From assembly GCA_911728435.2 (NCBI GenBank), contig OU452199.1, positions 44,347,004 through 44,411,003 on the forward strand: a DNA stretch of 64,000 nt. The letters are read 5' to 3'. This document shows, piece after piece, positions 50,101 to 56,800 of this stretch. Position 1 is the first letter of the stretch, and each line of letters starts with the position of its first letter. Origin of the DNA: Apoderus coryli. Lineage: Eukaryota > Arthropoda > Insecta > Coleoptera > Attelabidae. A model generated the notes under the pieces. The model was not told the DNA's origin, did no database searches, and was given only the letters and a program-made list of their open reading frames with translations. Position numbers and translations under genes: made by a program.

Positions 50101-52366
50101 GTCTACGAAGGTTGAAGAGTCCGCCGCCATCAAATCTCTCTTTATTATTATTATGACCCACCAAAAATTATTATGACGGTCCTGTTCACAAAGCGTCGTT
50201 ATAACGACGCACGACATCTTTTCACTCTAATAGTCAATATTCACGTTCCATCTTTCTCCTTCCCCTTTGTCGTCACTTTATACCATGTATAGGGTGGTTT
50301 GCTGTACTTATCTACTTTTTGAGACGAGAAAACTGTCCTCATTCCTCAAAATAATGAATTTAATTGAGGAATTAACACTTCTTTCTCAGTACAGACATGT
50401 TTCGGTATTAGCTAAAAGGCCATCTTCACTTCACTATAACACTAATACTGAAGATGGTTTTAGCTAAAGCCGAAACATGTCTGTATTGAGAAAGAACTTT
50501 GTTTATTGTATTTAAATACCAGATTTGGTGGATATGGCAGTGGTTTTAATTCCTGAATTGATTGAGAATCCACTGGAATGATGGACTACTTCGAAAATTT
50601 AATGAATTTGAGCCCATTGACGCCATTTTGGAGTTAAAATAGTCGGGTTGCTACAACTGCCGTGGAGATGACTTACCTAGTCTGTATTGTGAGTTGAGGC
50701 TGCCATCTCGGCCGTCATATCTCGGTCGTGGAGGCGGTCGAGGTGGTAAAGCTGGAGGTTGAGGTGAAACTTCAATTCGATCTTCGTCTAATTTCCTTAC
50801 TTGGGACGCCTGTTCTACATCGCTACTGTTTTCGACGTCGCTTTGTATATGGCACGAACATGTTGTAAGGAGTTTCGTACTGCTACCAGATACTGCAAAA
50901 TATTACAAAGTCAGAGAGAGAGAAATCTTGACAAATTTACCACCACCAAATTTTGATCAGCTGAATTTGGCCGTACCAGCTTGGGAGAGTCAAAACGGAC
51001 GTTCGAAAACTTCAATTACTACACAGAATGGTGCTAGATAACCGTCGAATGAAAATGGATGAGATATCATGGCCCCTACTATCTCATCCATCTTAATTCG
51101 ACACCATTCTGTGTAGTAATTGAAGTTTCCAAATATCCGTTTTGACTCTCCCAAGCTGGTCCAAAGAATTTCAAGGTCCTGAAGCGTTTAGTTGGATATT
51201 AATTTTATGGCTGTTGGTCCAAGAAAATTCAATCAGACCCTCTTATTGTGACGTGAATTTTGATTGAACTTGAGCATGAAAATGATTTTGAGTACACTCA
51301 AATCTTTCGACATTTTCTTTAGCAAACAATTCAGTGAGTTTTGAAAGATGTCCTTGAAAAGGGACCGCCAGTCTTGGGAGACAACGAGCTCATTAGATGT
51401 TCGGGGTTAACTGTCTGAATTTTAGACTTGAAGCATATTTAAACAATTTTAGAAAACAATAAAAGGCCATAATATTGAGGCTACAGTAGATTGGCTCTTG
51501 ACGCTCAAAACAGTTTACTACGAAGGAGGAAATGGTTCCAAATTAAGTGTCAAGCCATATTAATCGACTATTTTCAAAAAGTAAAAAACAGCATCATTAG
51601 CTACTTGACAAGCTGAAGGCAGAAATCTCAGAAAAAAAACGCCAAATCTGCAGCCCAGGCTTACTTAGCGAAACTCCACGATTTAAGGTTCGAACTGCTG
51701 GAGCAGCCTTCGTGTTCAACAGATTTATCGCCTAGCAACTTCTTTTTATTCCTCCTTATTTTGCTGATAAAGACGCCAACTATTATTTGGACGAAATAAT
51801 GACAGGAGATTATGAAGAAAAATAAAAATAAGTTCTAAACTGTAAAGTTTGTTCTTTTCACGAATTTACTGTTTCACGTTCTGTCAACAGAACAGAACCC
51901 ATTTGAAGCATGGGTAAAGTGCAATGCTGTTCTTTTTTTTTATCTGTACCTGTTTTTATTGCACCTGATGATTCACTAGCTTTTAGACTATAAAAAAAGT
52001 TTCTAAAATACCTGGCATACTCTTTGGTGAAGGCGGTACCATCCCATGGGGCTGGTGCAACTGTACCGTCGTAGCCGCCCCCAAATGATGGCTATGTCCG
52101 CCACTATTCCCTCCACCACGCATCCCGCAATGCTGATGCACATGTTCAGTCTTATTACTCAAATCCACCATCATGTTGTTACTCGTTGATGATGATGATG
52201 AGGGTGTTGTGGTTTTACCATTATTATCCACCATAACAGTGGAGCACGTACAACCCGTGTACATGCGATCCATTGGACCCAACAGAGTGTGTTCGCTGGC
52301 CTCGCTGGAGGGGTACGTGTGCTCCACCACCAACATTTTTTGTGGATCTGGAGATGGCGATGACAT
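13457..52366 (-). CDS. ENTREP/FAM189-like four-pass membrane protein, 14 coding exons over 39 kb
   Basis: Fourteen exons join in phase to 3504 nt (1167 residues plus stop); each is listed separately. The order is: Ser/Pro/His-rich N-terminus with PALPPRPPPRP (about 165-177), four hydrophobic segments between about 195 and 372, then a long cytoplasmic tail. The tail has one PPPPY motif (PPxY at about 562-565), His-rich, Gln/Asn-rich and Glu-rich stretches. The loop before the last membrane segment has CTCYS and a DCEVIHGAL-type motif, matching the ENTREP (FAM189) family. Human ENTREP1 sits on endosomes and recruits and activates ITCH-type HECT ubiquitin ligases through PPxY motifs; the same role here is inference. 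The 17.2-kb intron between exons 10 and 11 carries the satellite and the Copia element. Confidence 0.82.
14590..14770 (+). mobile_element. LINE C-terminal fragment (endonuclease/RT type)
   Basis: The plus frame reads EAMIVRHQLRWTGHAIRMS followed by PKIIFYSQL. This resembles the hallmark C-terminal HQLRWxGHVxRM block of many animal LINEs. It is a fragment only. Confidence 0.7.
14849..15640 (-). mobile_element. LINE RNase H and C-terminal region, frameshifted
   Basis: The minus strand reads an RNase H domain end (VPGHEGIEGNEAADQLAKEG) and a zinc-knuckle-like tail with CWFCEDATETTEHVLCEY, as in R1/Jockey-type elements. The upstream part (SDSQAALKAL) is in another frame. The 3' part recurs in opposite orientation at 37470-37670, so it is a family with several copies here. 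Confidence 0.85.
15690..15972 (+). mobile_element. LINE 3'-terminal fragment with zinc-finger tail
   Basis: The plus frame contains NNWEQIANDRPRWGDM and CQFCDRICGSRIHLI, typical of the tail of insect LINE ORF2 proteins. It ends in GATGATGATGA, an RTE-like 3' tail. Confidence 0.7.
16529..16776 (-). CDS. ENTREP-like gene, exon 13 (partner of a 51-nt intron)
   Basis: Begins after acceptor TTTATTTAG (AG at 16778-16777) and ends at donor GTTATT (16528). It encodes an acidic segment EDEDYLAHRMGNRQ and PLPNHSDDEINVDPCLQLLP. Confidence 0.75.
16828..17187 (-). CDS. ENTREP-like gene, exon 12
   Basis: Acceptor TTTCAG before 17187, donor GTAAGC at 16827. The following 51 nt (16777-16827) contain no stop and are a multiple of three. 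They could therefore be a retained, translated stretch, but the strong donor and T-rich acceptor favour an intron. Confidence 0.75.
17511..17763 (-). CDS. ENTREP-like gene, exon 11 (first after the satellite intron)
   Basis: Phase 0 at its 5' end (acceptor TTTAG at 17764) and donor GTAAGA at 17510. It encodes VSHHTLPVRKMKKRSDVMAS and a Ser/Thr-rich stretch. The satellite begins only about 150 bp upstream, in the intron. Confidence 0.85.
30120..30303 (-). repeat. Copia 3' LTR
   Basis: 184 bp, TG...CA ends on the plus strand. Its partner at 34362-34545 appears identical. Confidence 0.95.
30320..34228 (-). CDS. Copia Gag-Pol polyprotein, 1302 residues, intact
   Basis: A single frame in the canonical Ty1/copia order. 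Gag with one CCHC zinc knuckle (Cys212-Cys225); aspartic protease LDSG (259-262); integrase with HHCC (His393, His398, Cys427, Cys430) and DDE residues Asp458, Asp521, Glu557; reverse transcriptase with QMDVTTAYLNG and YVDD (992-995); RNase H with DADWA and STAESEY. Integrase preceding RT separates Copia from Gypsy. Between EIPYKL and KKALYGLKQ the RT has an insertion of about 40 charged residues. No stops or shifts were seen. The N-terminal Met 34228 leaves a 133-nt leader after the 5' LTR. Confidence 0.98.
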   Translation of the reverse strand: MNAYRIEPLKRNNYDTWKLQAEALLAKLGLWDYVTGKIPRPEVENEIGIQSKWDTDDLNAKSELILIISPSELKQVKNCKRSKDVWDDLSKNYQSKGPARKATLLKQLILHKMNDHDDIRDHLGKFMDTVDKLADMEVTINADLLSIMMLYSLPPSYENFRIAIETRDTLPSPENLKIKIIEEGAFWGNQQKFKYNKFPNKNKNSYETKPKCTRCNRFGHFQKDCRSKILNSNTKESLFKMEECLSTNINFQNNNSWCLDSGCTSHMSSIKENFIELNENHNGKLKLASNDSTAEIEGIGNIKLTNNKNNHIINLANTLYVPNLNTNLLSVSKIVNNGHTVIFKNENATIKNKYGYTILKANKAENGLYYFKSKEFQDVSNQCLQNDEIMSWHRKMGHLNEADLKLALNKQLLKGLQFNKNSKLEDCEICIQGKFSRLPFKNRNEDKNIDLLHIIHSDICGPFRVQTPGGARYFVSFIDEYSRYAKIYFINHKNQVLEIFKTYKNEVENLTDKKIKFLQSDNGTEYCNKEFDRFLMDCGIQRRLSTVRTPQQNGLAERKNRTLVEKARCLLIASELPQMFWAEAINTANYLVNRSPSRSIQGELPYYRWTGKIPSVRHLHEFGAKAFIMNKNPQKGKFNSKTKQGIFMGYSEISKGYRIWMPEMRKLIVSRDVKILNKFDGKYRRENESYEMFLENSNIENNDKIVILPSTSKTVDQSNIQGDEEFEENEITNEEIENISVEESRPNRNRKAPIWTEDYDMSYLCAEFSNICFSDEENSAEWQEAIKEEIKAHIRNDTWIIVNKNNNKKPIGCRMVLKNKLAADGSIERKKARLVARGFAQKPNIDFTETFAPVVKLSSIRFLVAMCVEEDMKIHQMDVTTAYLNGELEEEIFMEIPYKLENYLHEILLEESLNEDKELFEKTRKMLEDLKRGRNEKACLLKKALYGLKQAGRQWYKKLDETLKKLGFKSSTADPCMYLYTKGGAKIILAVYVDDILIASKSMNAIRDIKEKLTSIFKMRDLGEIKYCLGIEFKKESNGISINQRKYIDEILEKFNMTNCKIASTPIIPGIKLTKNSNSGQNLPYQNLIGALMYLSVGTRPDISFAVSYLSQFNSCYGSEHWIAAKRVLRYLQGTKDISLYYSRCNDEIYGLTDADWANCTIDRRSYTGYVFKYANAAISWEARKQRTVALSTAESEYMALTDSAKEALHLKKLANDLGINQEKIIIYNDNQAAKILAVNPTVNSKSKHIDIRQHFIRETVESGSIEIMYRRTEDMEADIFTKALSGQKHKYLSSLLGLHPQ
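34348..34361 (-). promoter_or_regulatory. Copia primer binding site for a half initiator-tRNA-Met
   Basis: The plus strand reads CTGGGCCCATAACC, immediately next to the 5' LTR. This is the anticodon arm of eukaryotic initiator tRNA-Met, not its 3' end. Drosophila copia is known to prime from an internally cut half-tRNA-iMet of this kind, so this element probably does too. Confidence 0.85.
34362..34545 (-). repeat. Copia 5' LTR
   Basis: 184 bp, promoter-bearing copy for the leftward transcript. It abuts the primer site at 34361 and target duplication CATTT at 34546. Confidence 0.95.
34840..34900 (-). mobile_element. Tiny LINE reverse-transcriptase remnant
   Basis: The minus frame reads VDVIYTDFREIFD, the palm motif found in the longer Jockey-type fragments of this window. 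Nothing else of the element remains. Confidence 0.6.
34954..35182 (-). CDS. ENTREP-like gene, exon 10 (His-rich)
   Basis: Acceptor TTCTAG, donor GTAAGT at 34953. Encodes YHHIHHHPHGHDAH and a Ser/Thr-rich tail. Its downstream intron is the one that hosts the satellite and Copia. Confidence 0.88.
35236..35472 (-). CDS. ENTREP-like gene, exon 9 (PPxY motif)
   Basis: Encodes the stretch ending GPPPPYSNPNSPARRYLQSP. PPPY fits the WW-domain ligand PPxY used by ENTREP proteins to bind HECT ligases. Donor GTTAGT at 35235 is weaker than the others. Confidence 0.87.
35534..35686 (-). CDS. ENTREP-like gene, exon 8
   Basis: Acceptor TTATAG and donor GTAGGT. Encodes FWAPGRIGNFYSPNPEDVPP and an Arg/Trp-rich stretch. 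In phase with both neighbours. Confidence 0.87.
35753..35974 (-). CDS. ENTREP-like gene, exon 7 (juxtamembrane)
   Basis: Begins HEKKKMYWEQLELRCR, a basic juxtamembrane segment after the fourth membrane span. Then a Gly/Ser linker and YCSCCEECRYPP, a Cys cluster that might be palmitoylated (inference). Confidence 0.9.
36124..36268 (-). CDS. ENTREP-like gene, exon 6 (fourth membrane segment)
   Basis: Encodes the extracellular/luminal loop with DCEVIHGALYSCLR and the hydrophobic span FGLSVSGMLVCVFSGMLVYQ. The DC...GAL pattern is the clearest family match. Confidence 0.9.
36390..37670 (+). mobile_element. Degenerate LINE C-terminal pieces in direct repeat
   Basis: Blocks of about 480 bp recur in the same orientation: for example GTTTCCAATAGGGAAA at about 36599 and 37075, and CTTGGGGTTGTTAACCTAAA at about 36701 and 37189. 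Translated scraps (KYLGMTLDSK, YKMVYRCLKD) look like the RT thumb region. The right end (37470-37670) is the inverse of 14800-14990. No frame is intact. Confidence 0.65.
37948..38256. mobile_element. Candidate MITE with about 40-bp inverted ends
   Basis: Left and right ends share AAGAACAGCATTCCGAGTC in inverted orientation, with ACAGCATAAWAAAGAACAGC-like context. About 310 bp long, no coding potential. Confidence 0.6.
38426..38606 (-). CDS. ENTREP-like gene, exon 5 (third membrane segment)
   Basis: Acceptor TTTTTTTAG, donor GTAAGG. Encodes CCLITAKTCMVVIITTTIV, the third span, then the luminal start with RTCTCYSVLSE. Confidence 0.9.
38740..39378. repeat. Foldback pair, about 155-bp arms (38740-38897 / 39222-39378)
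   Basis: The arms are inverted copies with few mismatches. Each includes AGTCATTCTTTATAAAA, GATTACTATACAGGGTATA and TAACATTTTTAATGATTTT. The right arm directly adjoins a LINE RT fragment. Confidence 0.85.
39370..39780 (+). mobile_element. Frameshifted LINE reverse-transcriptase fragment
   Basis: Plus-strand scraps AKAFDRLDHEVLLQKLRHYG, then SSGVPQGSNLGPLLF and LQRALGAVKHW in different frames. Same Jockey-type family as the other RT remnants. Not functional. Confidence 0.8.
39933..39995 (-). CDS. ENTREP-like gene, exon 4 (second membrane segment, part)
   Basis: A 63-nt phase-0 exon encoding LILTGLCVMSLARRKNRYSY; donor GTAAGT at 39932, acceptor TTCCAG. Confidence 0.88.
40055..40224 (-). CDS. 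ENTREP-like gene, exon 3 (first membrane segment)
   Basis: Encodes KKYVVWSCACGGLSTIVGAL and the rest of a long hydrophobic span, then YTSTLEYFESLPTFVPAAM. The acceptor (TTTGCAG, AG at 40226-40225) lies only about 15 bp from the ATTT-rich tail of a dispersed repeat. Confidence 0.9.
40253..40460 (-). repeat. Dispersed repeat, copy 2, with AT-rich tail
   Basis: Inverse copy of 1208-1412. Its 3' end on the minus strand runs GTCAATAAAG then several ATTT units (to about 40235), giving it a polyadenylation-type tail like a SINE or a LINE 3' end. Confidence 0.75.
40461..41517. other. Intronic DNA, nothing recognised
   Basis: Second intron of the ENTREP-like gene. Mixed low-complexity sequence, no domain-bearing frame, no clear repeat. 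Confidence 0.3.
41518..42997 (-). mobile_element. Jockey-type LINE reverse transcriptase, nearly full domain but broken
   Basis: Four minus-strand frames in order. 42997-42551 has FPSVWKTAKVCPVFKCGN and VDVIYTDFSKA. 42506-42270 has SGVPQDSNLGPLLFNLFIND and FADDLKIYS. 42285-41926 has the thumb, LGVVFDSRFTFSEHI and SKLEYCSLIW. 41895-41521 is the C-terminal tail. FADD is kept. Frameshifts between the pieces make it a pseudogene. It sits in an intron, same strand as the host gene. Confidence 0.93.
43015..43420 (-). mobile_element. mariner-family transposase remnant (C-terminal half)
   Basis: The minus strand reads scraps such as DLPPCDFWLCSKL, VLNGLRRI and ECFKSWHKCIALKGVYFGDH in shifting frames. 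The ending is typical of mariner transposases. It runs straight into the LINE fragment at 42997. Confidence 0.75.
44470..44900 (-). mobile_element. mariner transposase fragment
   Basis: Two overlapping minus frames give MAAVFWDANGIIFLDYPQKG, then LFHQDNSPCHK and FPDLAPSDFFLLSDLKRILA. This is the catalytic core (second Asp and D34D region) of a mariner element. The N-terminus is missing and the frame shifts near 44700. Confidence 0.9.
45254..46480 (-). mobile_element. Jockey-type LINE reverse transcriptase, broken
   Basis: Minus-strand pieces: SWKLARICPVHKAG and YRPISILSNFSKVFK (46470-46310), QVDVVYTDFSRALDKLNHN and GAPQGSNLAPLIFAVYIND (46287-45913), FADDLKVFRT (45968-45786), thumb and tail (45850-45260). 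Same gene order and family as 41518-42997 but a distinct copy. Several frameshifts. Confidence 0.92.
46700..48240 (+). mobile_element. 5'-truncated LINE (CR1/Jockey-like) with 3' end and ATT tail
   Basis: The plus frame carries ILVDYSKAFDKISHEILLAI, one in-frame TAG at 46856, then CGVPQGSILGPLLFSIYT, MYADDSQIK and a complete thumb to 47620. A decayed 3' region follows, ending in AATAAA and a TTATTATTATTA tail at about 48222-48238. Apart from one stop the RT is well kept, so it is younger than its neighbours. Confidence 0.9.
48241..49038. other. AT-rich intronic DNA, nothing recognised
   Basis: Within the intron between coding exons 2 and 3 of the ENTREP-like gene. No domain-bearing frame or clear repeat. 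Confidence 0.35.
49039..49850 (-). mobile_element. mariner transposase split by a minisatellite
   Basis: The minus strand reads RRYVTMDETSVHYFTPESKR and KVMAAVFWDPNGIIFLNYL (49790-49610), then a tandem repeat, then RLKSQRNGHICKRKKC and ELGFELLTHPDLD (49180-49050). Both halves come from one mariner copy. The Pro/Asn-rich frames in between are the repeat, not protein. Confidence 0.9.
49200..49610. repeat. Minisatellite, three units of about 114-143 bp
   Basis: CGTTAGG(T/A)AGCCAAAGAA recurs at 49252, 49366 and 49509. Each unit has a TATTATTAAATGG block and TTGGGTT-rich stretches. Confidence 0.85.
50369..50495. repeat. Palindrome with about 53-bp arms
   Basis: Arms at 50369-50421 and 50443-50495 share TCTTTCTCARTACAGACATG in inverted form. 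The right arm contains CTGAAGA, a stem, GCCGAAACATGTC; the left arm is its imperfect inverse. Confidence 0.75.
50677..50892 (-). CDS. ENTREP-like gene, exon 2 (proline-rich)
   Basis: Acceptor TTTGCAG, donor GTAAGT. Encodes SSTKLLTTCSCHIQSDVENS, acidic linker and SPQPPALPPRPPPRPRYDG, a probable SH3/WW ligand. Confidence 0.88.
50976..51160. repeat. Palindrome with about 80-90-bp arms
   Basis: 50976-51066 and 51080-51160 are inverted copies with one small indel (core TTCAATTACTACACAGAATG). Likely a foldback insertion in the first coding intron. Confidence 0.8.
51540..51820 (+). mobile_element. mariner transposase remnant
   Basis: Plus-strand scraps LLDKLKAEISEKKRQ, KLHDLRFELLEQPSCSTDLS and PSNFFLFL match the mariner catalytic region; the catalytic PDLAPSD is decayed to TDLSPSN. 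Frames are broken. Confidence 0.8.
52012..52366 (-). CDS. ENTREP-like gene, exon 1 of the CDS (start codon)
   Basis: ATG at 52366 opens MSSPSPDPQKMLVVEHTYPS and runs to donor GTATTT at 52011. The exon extends 5' to an acceptor (TTTGCAG) ending at 52439, so at least one upstream non-coding exon exists. His- and Ser-rich cytoplasmic N-terminus. Confidence 0.87.
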
Positions 52367-52599
52367 TTTTCGTTGTGGATGGATGTGTTAGGCATCATCG
52401 ATTGTCATGACATGGTGGACAGTTGAGATATTGAAGATCTGCAAATAAATACGTAAATGTGCTTTCGAAATATGTTTATTTTTTTTTCTTTACTATTAGG
52501 GAACTAAATTAAAACATTATATTTAGAGACACGCCCTCGTATCTACAGTTACAGATGCCCTTCAGTTTGTATAAAACTGAATGGCAAAAATCCCTATGG

Positions 52600-52671
52600 G
52601 CCTCTTTAGCTCAGTGGTAGAGCACTGGTCTCGTAAACCAGGGGTCGTGAGTTCAATCCTCACAGGAGGCA
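52600..52671 (+). tRNA. tRNA-Thr (anticodon CGT)
   Basis: A 72-nt cloverleaf closes fully: acceptor GCCTCTT/AGGAGGC, D stem GCTC/GAGC, anticodon stem CTGGT/ACCAG with loop CTCGTAA, T stem GTGAG/CTCAC with loop TTCAATC. It reads codon ACG. A T7 run just downstream is the pol III terminator. There is no intron. It sits about 160 bp upstream of the ENTREP-like exon 1, on the other strand. Confidence 0.97.
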
Positions 52672-54368
52672 TGAGATTTTTTTATTTGTTAAGTTTGAAT
52701 TTTTTATAACACTAATTATTTTTCCTTGCATTTATAATATAACAATAAATGTGAATACTTATTCATATTCATGGTATAGTAATAAATTATAATTAATTAT
52801 TTCTTTGTGCTCTAACAACTTGGTACTTTAGTCTTGCATAATAAACCGGATACATTTGCGGTTAAAATGGTACTAATAATTGTAGTATGTAAAACGTACC
52901 ATTACCTTTTGGTATTCCTGTGTAAATTATAGGAATATATTACGGTTAAGTATAGATAATTAAAAGTAAAGTAAAAGAAATTGCACACAAATTCAATTAT
53001 TATCTTGCAAACTAAGCAAATGATAAAAATCTTTAGTTTTTATTCCAAAATAGATCATAAGACCCTGACTACTTCTTTTCCATCTCGTCTGGTTTTCGAG
53101 ATACGTATACCCTGCAAAATCATCGAATTTGGGACACCCTGTATATCATCTTGTGATATTCCGACTCTTCAGGAACAGGGTGATTCATTATGGTTGCAAC
53201 AAATGAAAACTGGAGATTGCTGAAAGTGATTTAAGTATTTTTGCCATTGAACCCATGTCCATAAATGCTTCGTTATCGAGATACAAGGTGTCCAAATTTA
53301 GTAGTCAAATTAACTTTCTTGTTCATTTCTCAAAAACTAGCTAACCGATTTCCACAAAATTTTACATGCATTTGGGGACCGATAACCTCAAATAATCTGC
53401 ATTATTTTGGCTTTATCTGTTCATTGGCGTAGATATAAGGGGCATTTGGGTAAATTTTACACATAAATTAATTAAAGACAGCTTTGACAAGCTTCATTAT
53501 TTATAAATTATTACTTTTTTAAAAAGAGCAACTTATAAGCTACAAAAAAGTTAATTACGTCGATGTGGTGATTTCTACCATTTTTATGGAAACCGATAAA
53601 TTGCAAGTTAAGGGTAGATTTAAATCAAAATAACGTTTACCAGAAAACCAAATGAAAAATCAAAGTTGTCATGGAAAACGAATGCCGCAACAATAAAAAA
53701 AAACTTTGACAGCAACAAATTTAAATTACTTAGTTAAAATTGTTTTATTATTTCGTAGTTGTTTTTAATATTGCGAATGTTTTTTTCTAAATTAATTTTC
53801 AATTGAAGAAAATCTAAAAAATGTTCCGAATTCCACGCGTTGAACTCTACTCTATGAGTATTTTTCAATAGTTTTTTGTTTTTTCTACTTTTTTTGTTTT
53901 CTTATTTTTTGTTTGTTTTTTTTTTATTTAATTTTCTTTAATTTAATCTAAAAGTGTTCCGAATTCCACGCGTTGAACTCATACTCTATGAGTCTTTTTC
54001 AATTGTTTTTTTTTTTTCAATTTGTTTTTAATTTATTTTTTGTTTTTTGTTTTTTTTTTTTTTTTTAATTTTCTTTAATTTAATCTAAAAAGTGTTCCGA
54101 ATTCCACGCGTTGAACTCTACTCTATGAGAATTTTTCAATAGTTTTTTTTTTCTATTTTTTTTTTGTTTTTTTATTTTCTTAATGTTAATGGTAGATTTA
54201 AATCAAAATAACGTTTACCAGAAAATCAAATGAAAAATCAAAGTTGCCATGGAAAACGAATGCCGCAACAATAAAAAAAAACTTTGACAGCAACAAATTT
54301 AAATTAGTTAAAATTGTTTTATTATTTCGTAGTTGTTTTTAATATTGCGAATGTTTTTTTCTAAATTA

Positions 54369-54510
54369 AAATCATCATCATCAATCAACCCTTTCTTGTA
54401 TCCACTGCTGGATGTAGGTCTCCCTTAATTCTCTCCATGTATCGCGATCCTGCGCTGCCTGCATCCAGTTTCTCTGACAACGCTTCAGGTCATCGGTCCA
54501 TCTTGTTAAA
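54369..54510 (-). mobile_element. RTE-type LINE 3' end
   Basis: The minus frame reads LTRWTDDLKR and WMQAAQDRDTWRELRETYIQ, the conserved tail of RTE elements, followed by a GATGATGATGAT tail (near 54370). Inserted into the transposase. Confidence 0.85.
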
Positions 54511-54512
54511 AT

Positions 54513-55000
54513 GAGTTTTTCAATTGAAGAATATGTTTGTGTAATGCAAATGCCAGAGAATACCAAATTAGTTATTCTAATAGACGTCATCCATTTCACA
54601 AAACATGGACGGCTACATTTCACAGGCTTAGAACGATAGGGAGCATTTTACCTAGAGTTAACAAACGACCGCATCGTCTAAATATTCAAACTGAAGAAAA
54701 CATAGTGGATTTAGTTTTAGACGATCCGAAAATAAGCTTTAGAAGAATTCCAACTCAATTGGCATTACCTCGAACAACTGTCCTACATCCTGGAGACCGT
54801 CAAAGGCACCTACTATTTTGTAATTGGGATTTTGGTAAGCATCACGAAGATGAAAGATTTTTAGAGAAAGTGCTCTGGTCAGATGAAGCAACGTTTACTA
54901 GAGATGGCATAAATACAAACCATAATGAACATGTATAGTCTTTAAACAACCCTCGTGCTATTAGCCCGCGAAATTTTCAAGAACGTTTTGATTTCTGGTA
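54513..55000 (+). pseudogene. DDE transposase with DUF4817-like helix-turn-helix, internally deleted
   Basis: Reading FSIEEYVCV, then NAREYQISYSNRRHPFHKTW, HRLRTIGSI, a linker with IVDLVLDDPKISFRRI, then a jump to FLEKVLWSDEATFTRDGINT and NNPRAISPRNFQERF. The N-terminal part matches the DUF4817 DNA-binding domain and the WSDEA block the first catalytic Asp of Tc/mariner-like transposases. Roughly 90 residues between the halves and the C-terminal catalytic residues are missing. Confidence 0.8.
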
Positions 55001-55279
55001 AACGTTATTTCGATTTAAATCTACCATTAACTTACAATTTATCGGTTTCCATAAAAATGGTAGAAACCACAACATCGACGTAATTCACTTTTTTGTAGCT
55101 TATAAGTTGCTCTTTTTAAAAAAGTAATAATTTAAAATAATGAAGCTTGTCAAAGCTGTGTTTAACTAATTTATGTGTAAAATTTATCAAAATGCCCCCT
55201 ATATCTACGCCAATGAACAGTTAATGAAAGCCAAAATAATTCAGCATATTTTAGGTAAATTTTTACAGGGCATATGTCC

Positions 55280-56800
55280 GGTCGCATCTGGATTATGCTT
55301 TTGGGCAGATGCGCCAAAACTAATCTCATCAAACTTGATAGGGATTCAGTACAAGGCTCTTCGCTTATGCTTGGGTTTGATGAAATCTACGCCGACCAAT
55401 ATCATTCTGTCTGAGGCCGCGGAAATGTCCTTGAGATATAGGAGAATCTGGTTAGCGGAGAAGTTCATAATGAAATCATTTTCTTCTCATAATAATTTTG
55501 TCAGAGAATTTACACAAAAATTATATATAAGTTTTAATGAAAATTTTAGTTATTGGAATAGAGGGAGCAGTCCTCCTCTATTGGACGCATTCGATTCTTG
55601 TTCTGCCTAATTCGGCAAAATGATACAGGACGTTTCTATGCCTTGTTATGATTATGCATATGAGTTGCAGTACTTTACTACACCAGTTTTCCTATCCCAA
55701 TTATCCAAAGATGAGACCTCTGCTGTAGAATTTAGAAGATATGTGGCAGAACATTGGGAAAACCACGTAGAAATTTTTACTGACGGGTCTAAAAAATAAC
55801 GCAACCAAGTGGGGATAGGGATTTTTTACCCACAGAGAAATATCTCCACAGCAGAAAGAGTTCCGGATTATTTTTCAATATGTACAGCTGAAATTATTGC
55901 TATTAAAAGAGCAGTAGAAATGTGTTGTTCAGAACCTCGAGAGCTGCTCTTATGAAACTGAAAAAAATAGGATTACATGGGAAAATGGACAGGATAACTT
56001 TGGAAACTAAAAAATTATTTGCTGAGAAAAGGGAAAACAGAATAATAATAACATTATCATGGGTTCCTTCTCACTGTGGAATTAAAGGCAATGAGATTGC
56101 CGATCAATTGGCCAATAGAGGACGAGAAAAGCAAGAATTAACTGAGTATTTGATACCGTATATGGACCTCCTGGGAGTACTAAAGGACAGCGTTTGGGTT
56201 GGATGGAGCGAAGAATGGAGGTCGGCTGGACGAACTAAGGGTGTGAACTATGTTGCTATGGTGGAGAAACCATATAGAAGGGTATGGTTTAGAAGCTATA
56301 ATAATAACAGAAAAGATTTAGTTACACTATGCCGTATGAGGAGTAATCATTGTTTATCGGGACAACTTTTGAATAAGATTCATGTGAGGGACAGTGCGCT
56401 TTGTGAATGTGGTGAAGAAGAAACTTTACAACATATTTTTTTCGAATGTCCACAGTATGTTGCTCAAAGTAAACAGTTGTATCAAGAACTTTCGGTTAGT
56501 GCTTTGGTGGCGCCGCTTTGGTTGGGTTCTGTAGTGCATGAATTGCTTTCGCCTAGAGTAGTTGAATTCGTAGATCGCTTTTTGATAGCATGTAATTTGA
56601 GACTTTAGAGTGAGTTTGTGCTTCTGGTGTGGGAAAGATGAATAAGTGAAGGCTAAATTGGATCTTCTTATCTTTCAAGGTTTTGTGGCGGTTTGGGACT
56701 CACCCCTTGTGTTATCCGAACGAGTATAAAGGTGTTCAATCACCCCTGGCCAAATAGCCCTGGTAGCTGCGGCCAATAAAGAAGAGCAAATACATACATC
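55280..56800 (+). mobile_element. LINE: RT C-terminus and RNase H, frameshifted, with 3' UTR
   Basis: Frames give LIGIQYKALRLCLGLMKSTP (RT thumb), EIFTDGSK and CTAEIIAIKRAVEMC, then LSWVPSHCGIKGNEIADQLA (RNase H) and the tail CRMRSNHCLSG...CECGEEETLQHIFFECPQY. Breaks lie near 55610, 55797 and 55920. R1/Jockey-type order. It runs in the plus direction, antisense to the ENTREP-like gene. Confidence 0.9.

Larger units (their letters stand above)
53401..55240. mobile_element. Tc/mariner-type element with about 250-bp inverted arms
   Basis: Arms at 53401-53648 and 54990-55240 are inverted copies at high identity (AAAGAGCAACTTATAAGCT, GGAAACCGATAAATTG). Inside are a 185-bp direct repeat (53611-53795 / 54187-54368), three copies of a GTTCCGAATTCCACGCG block (53823, 53955, 54093) and a transposase remnant. 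Confidence 0.85.

Noticed and set aside
50032..50217. 61-codon minus frame in an intron
   Set aside because: No recognisable domain and no splice sites in phase with the host exons.
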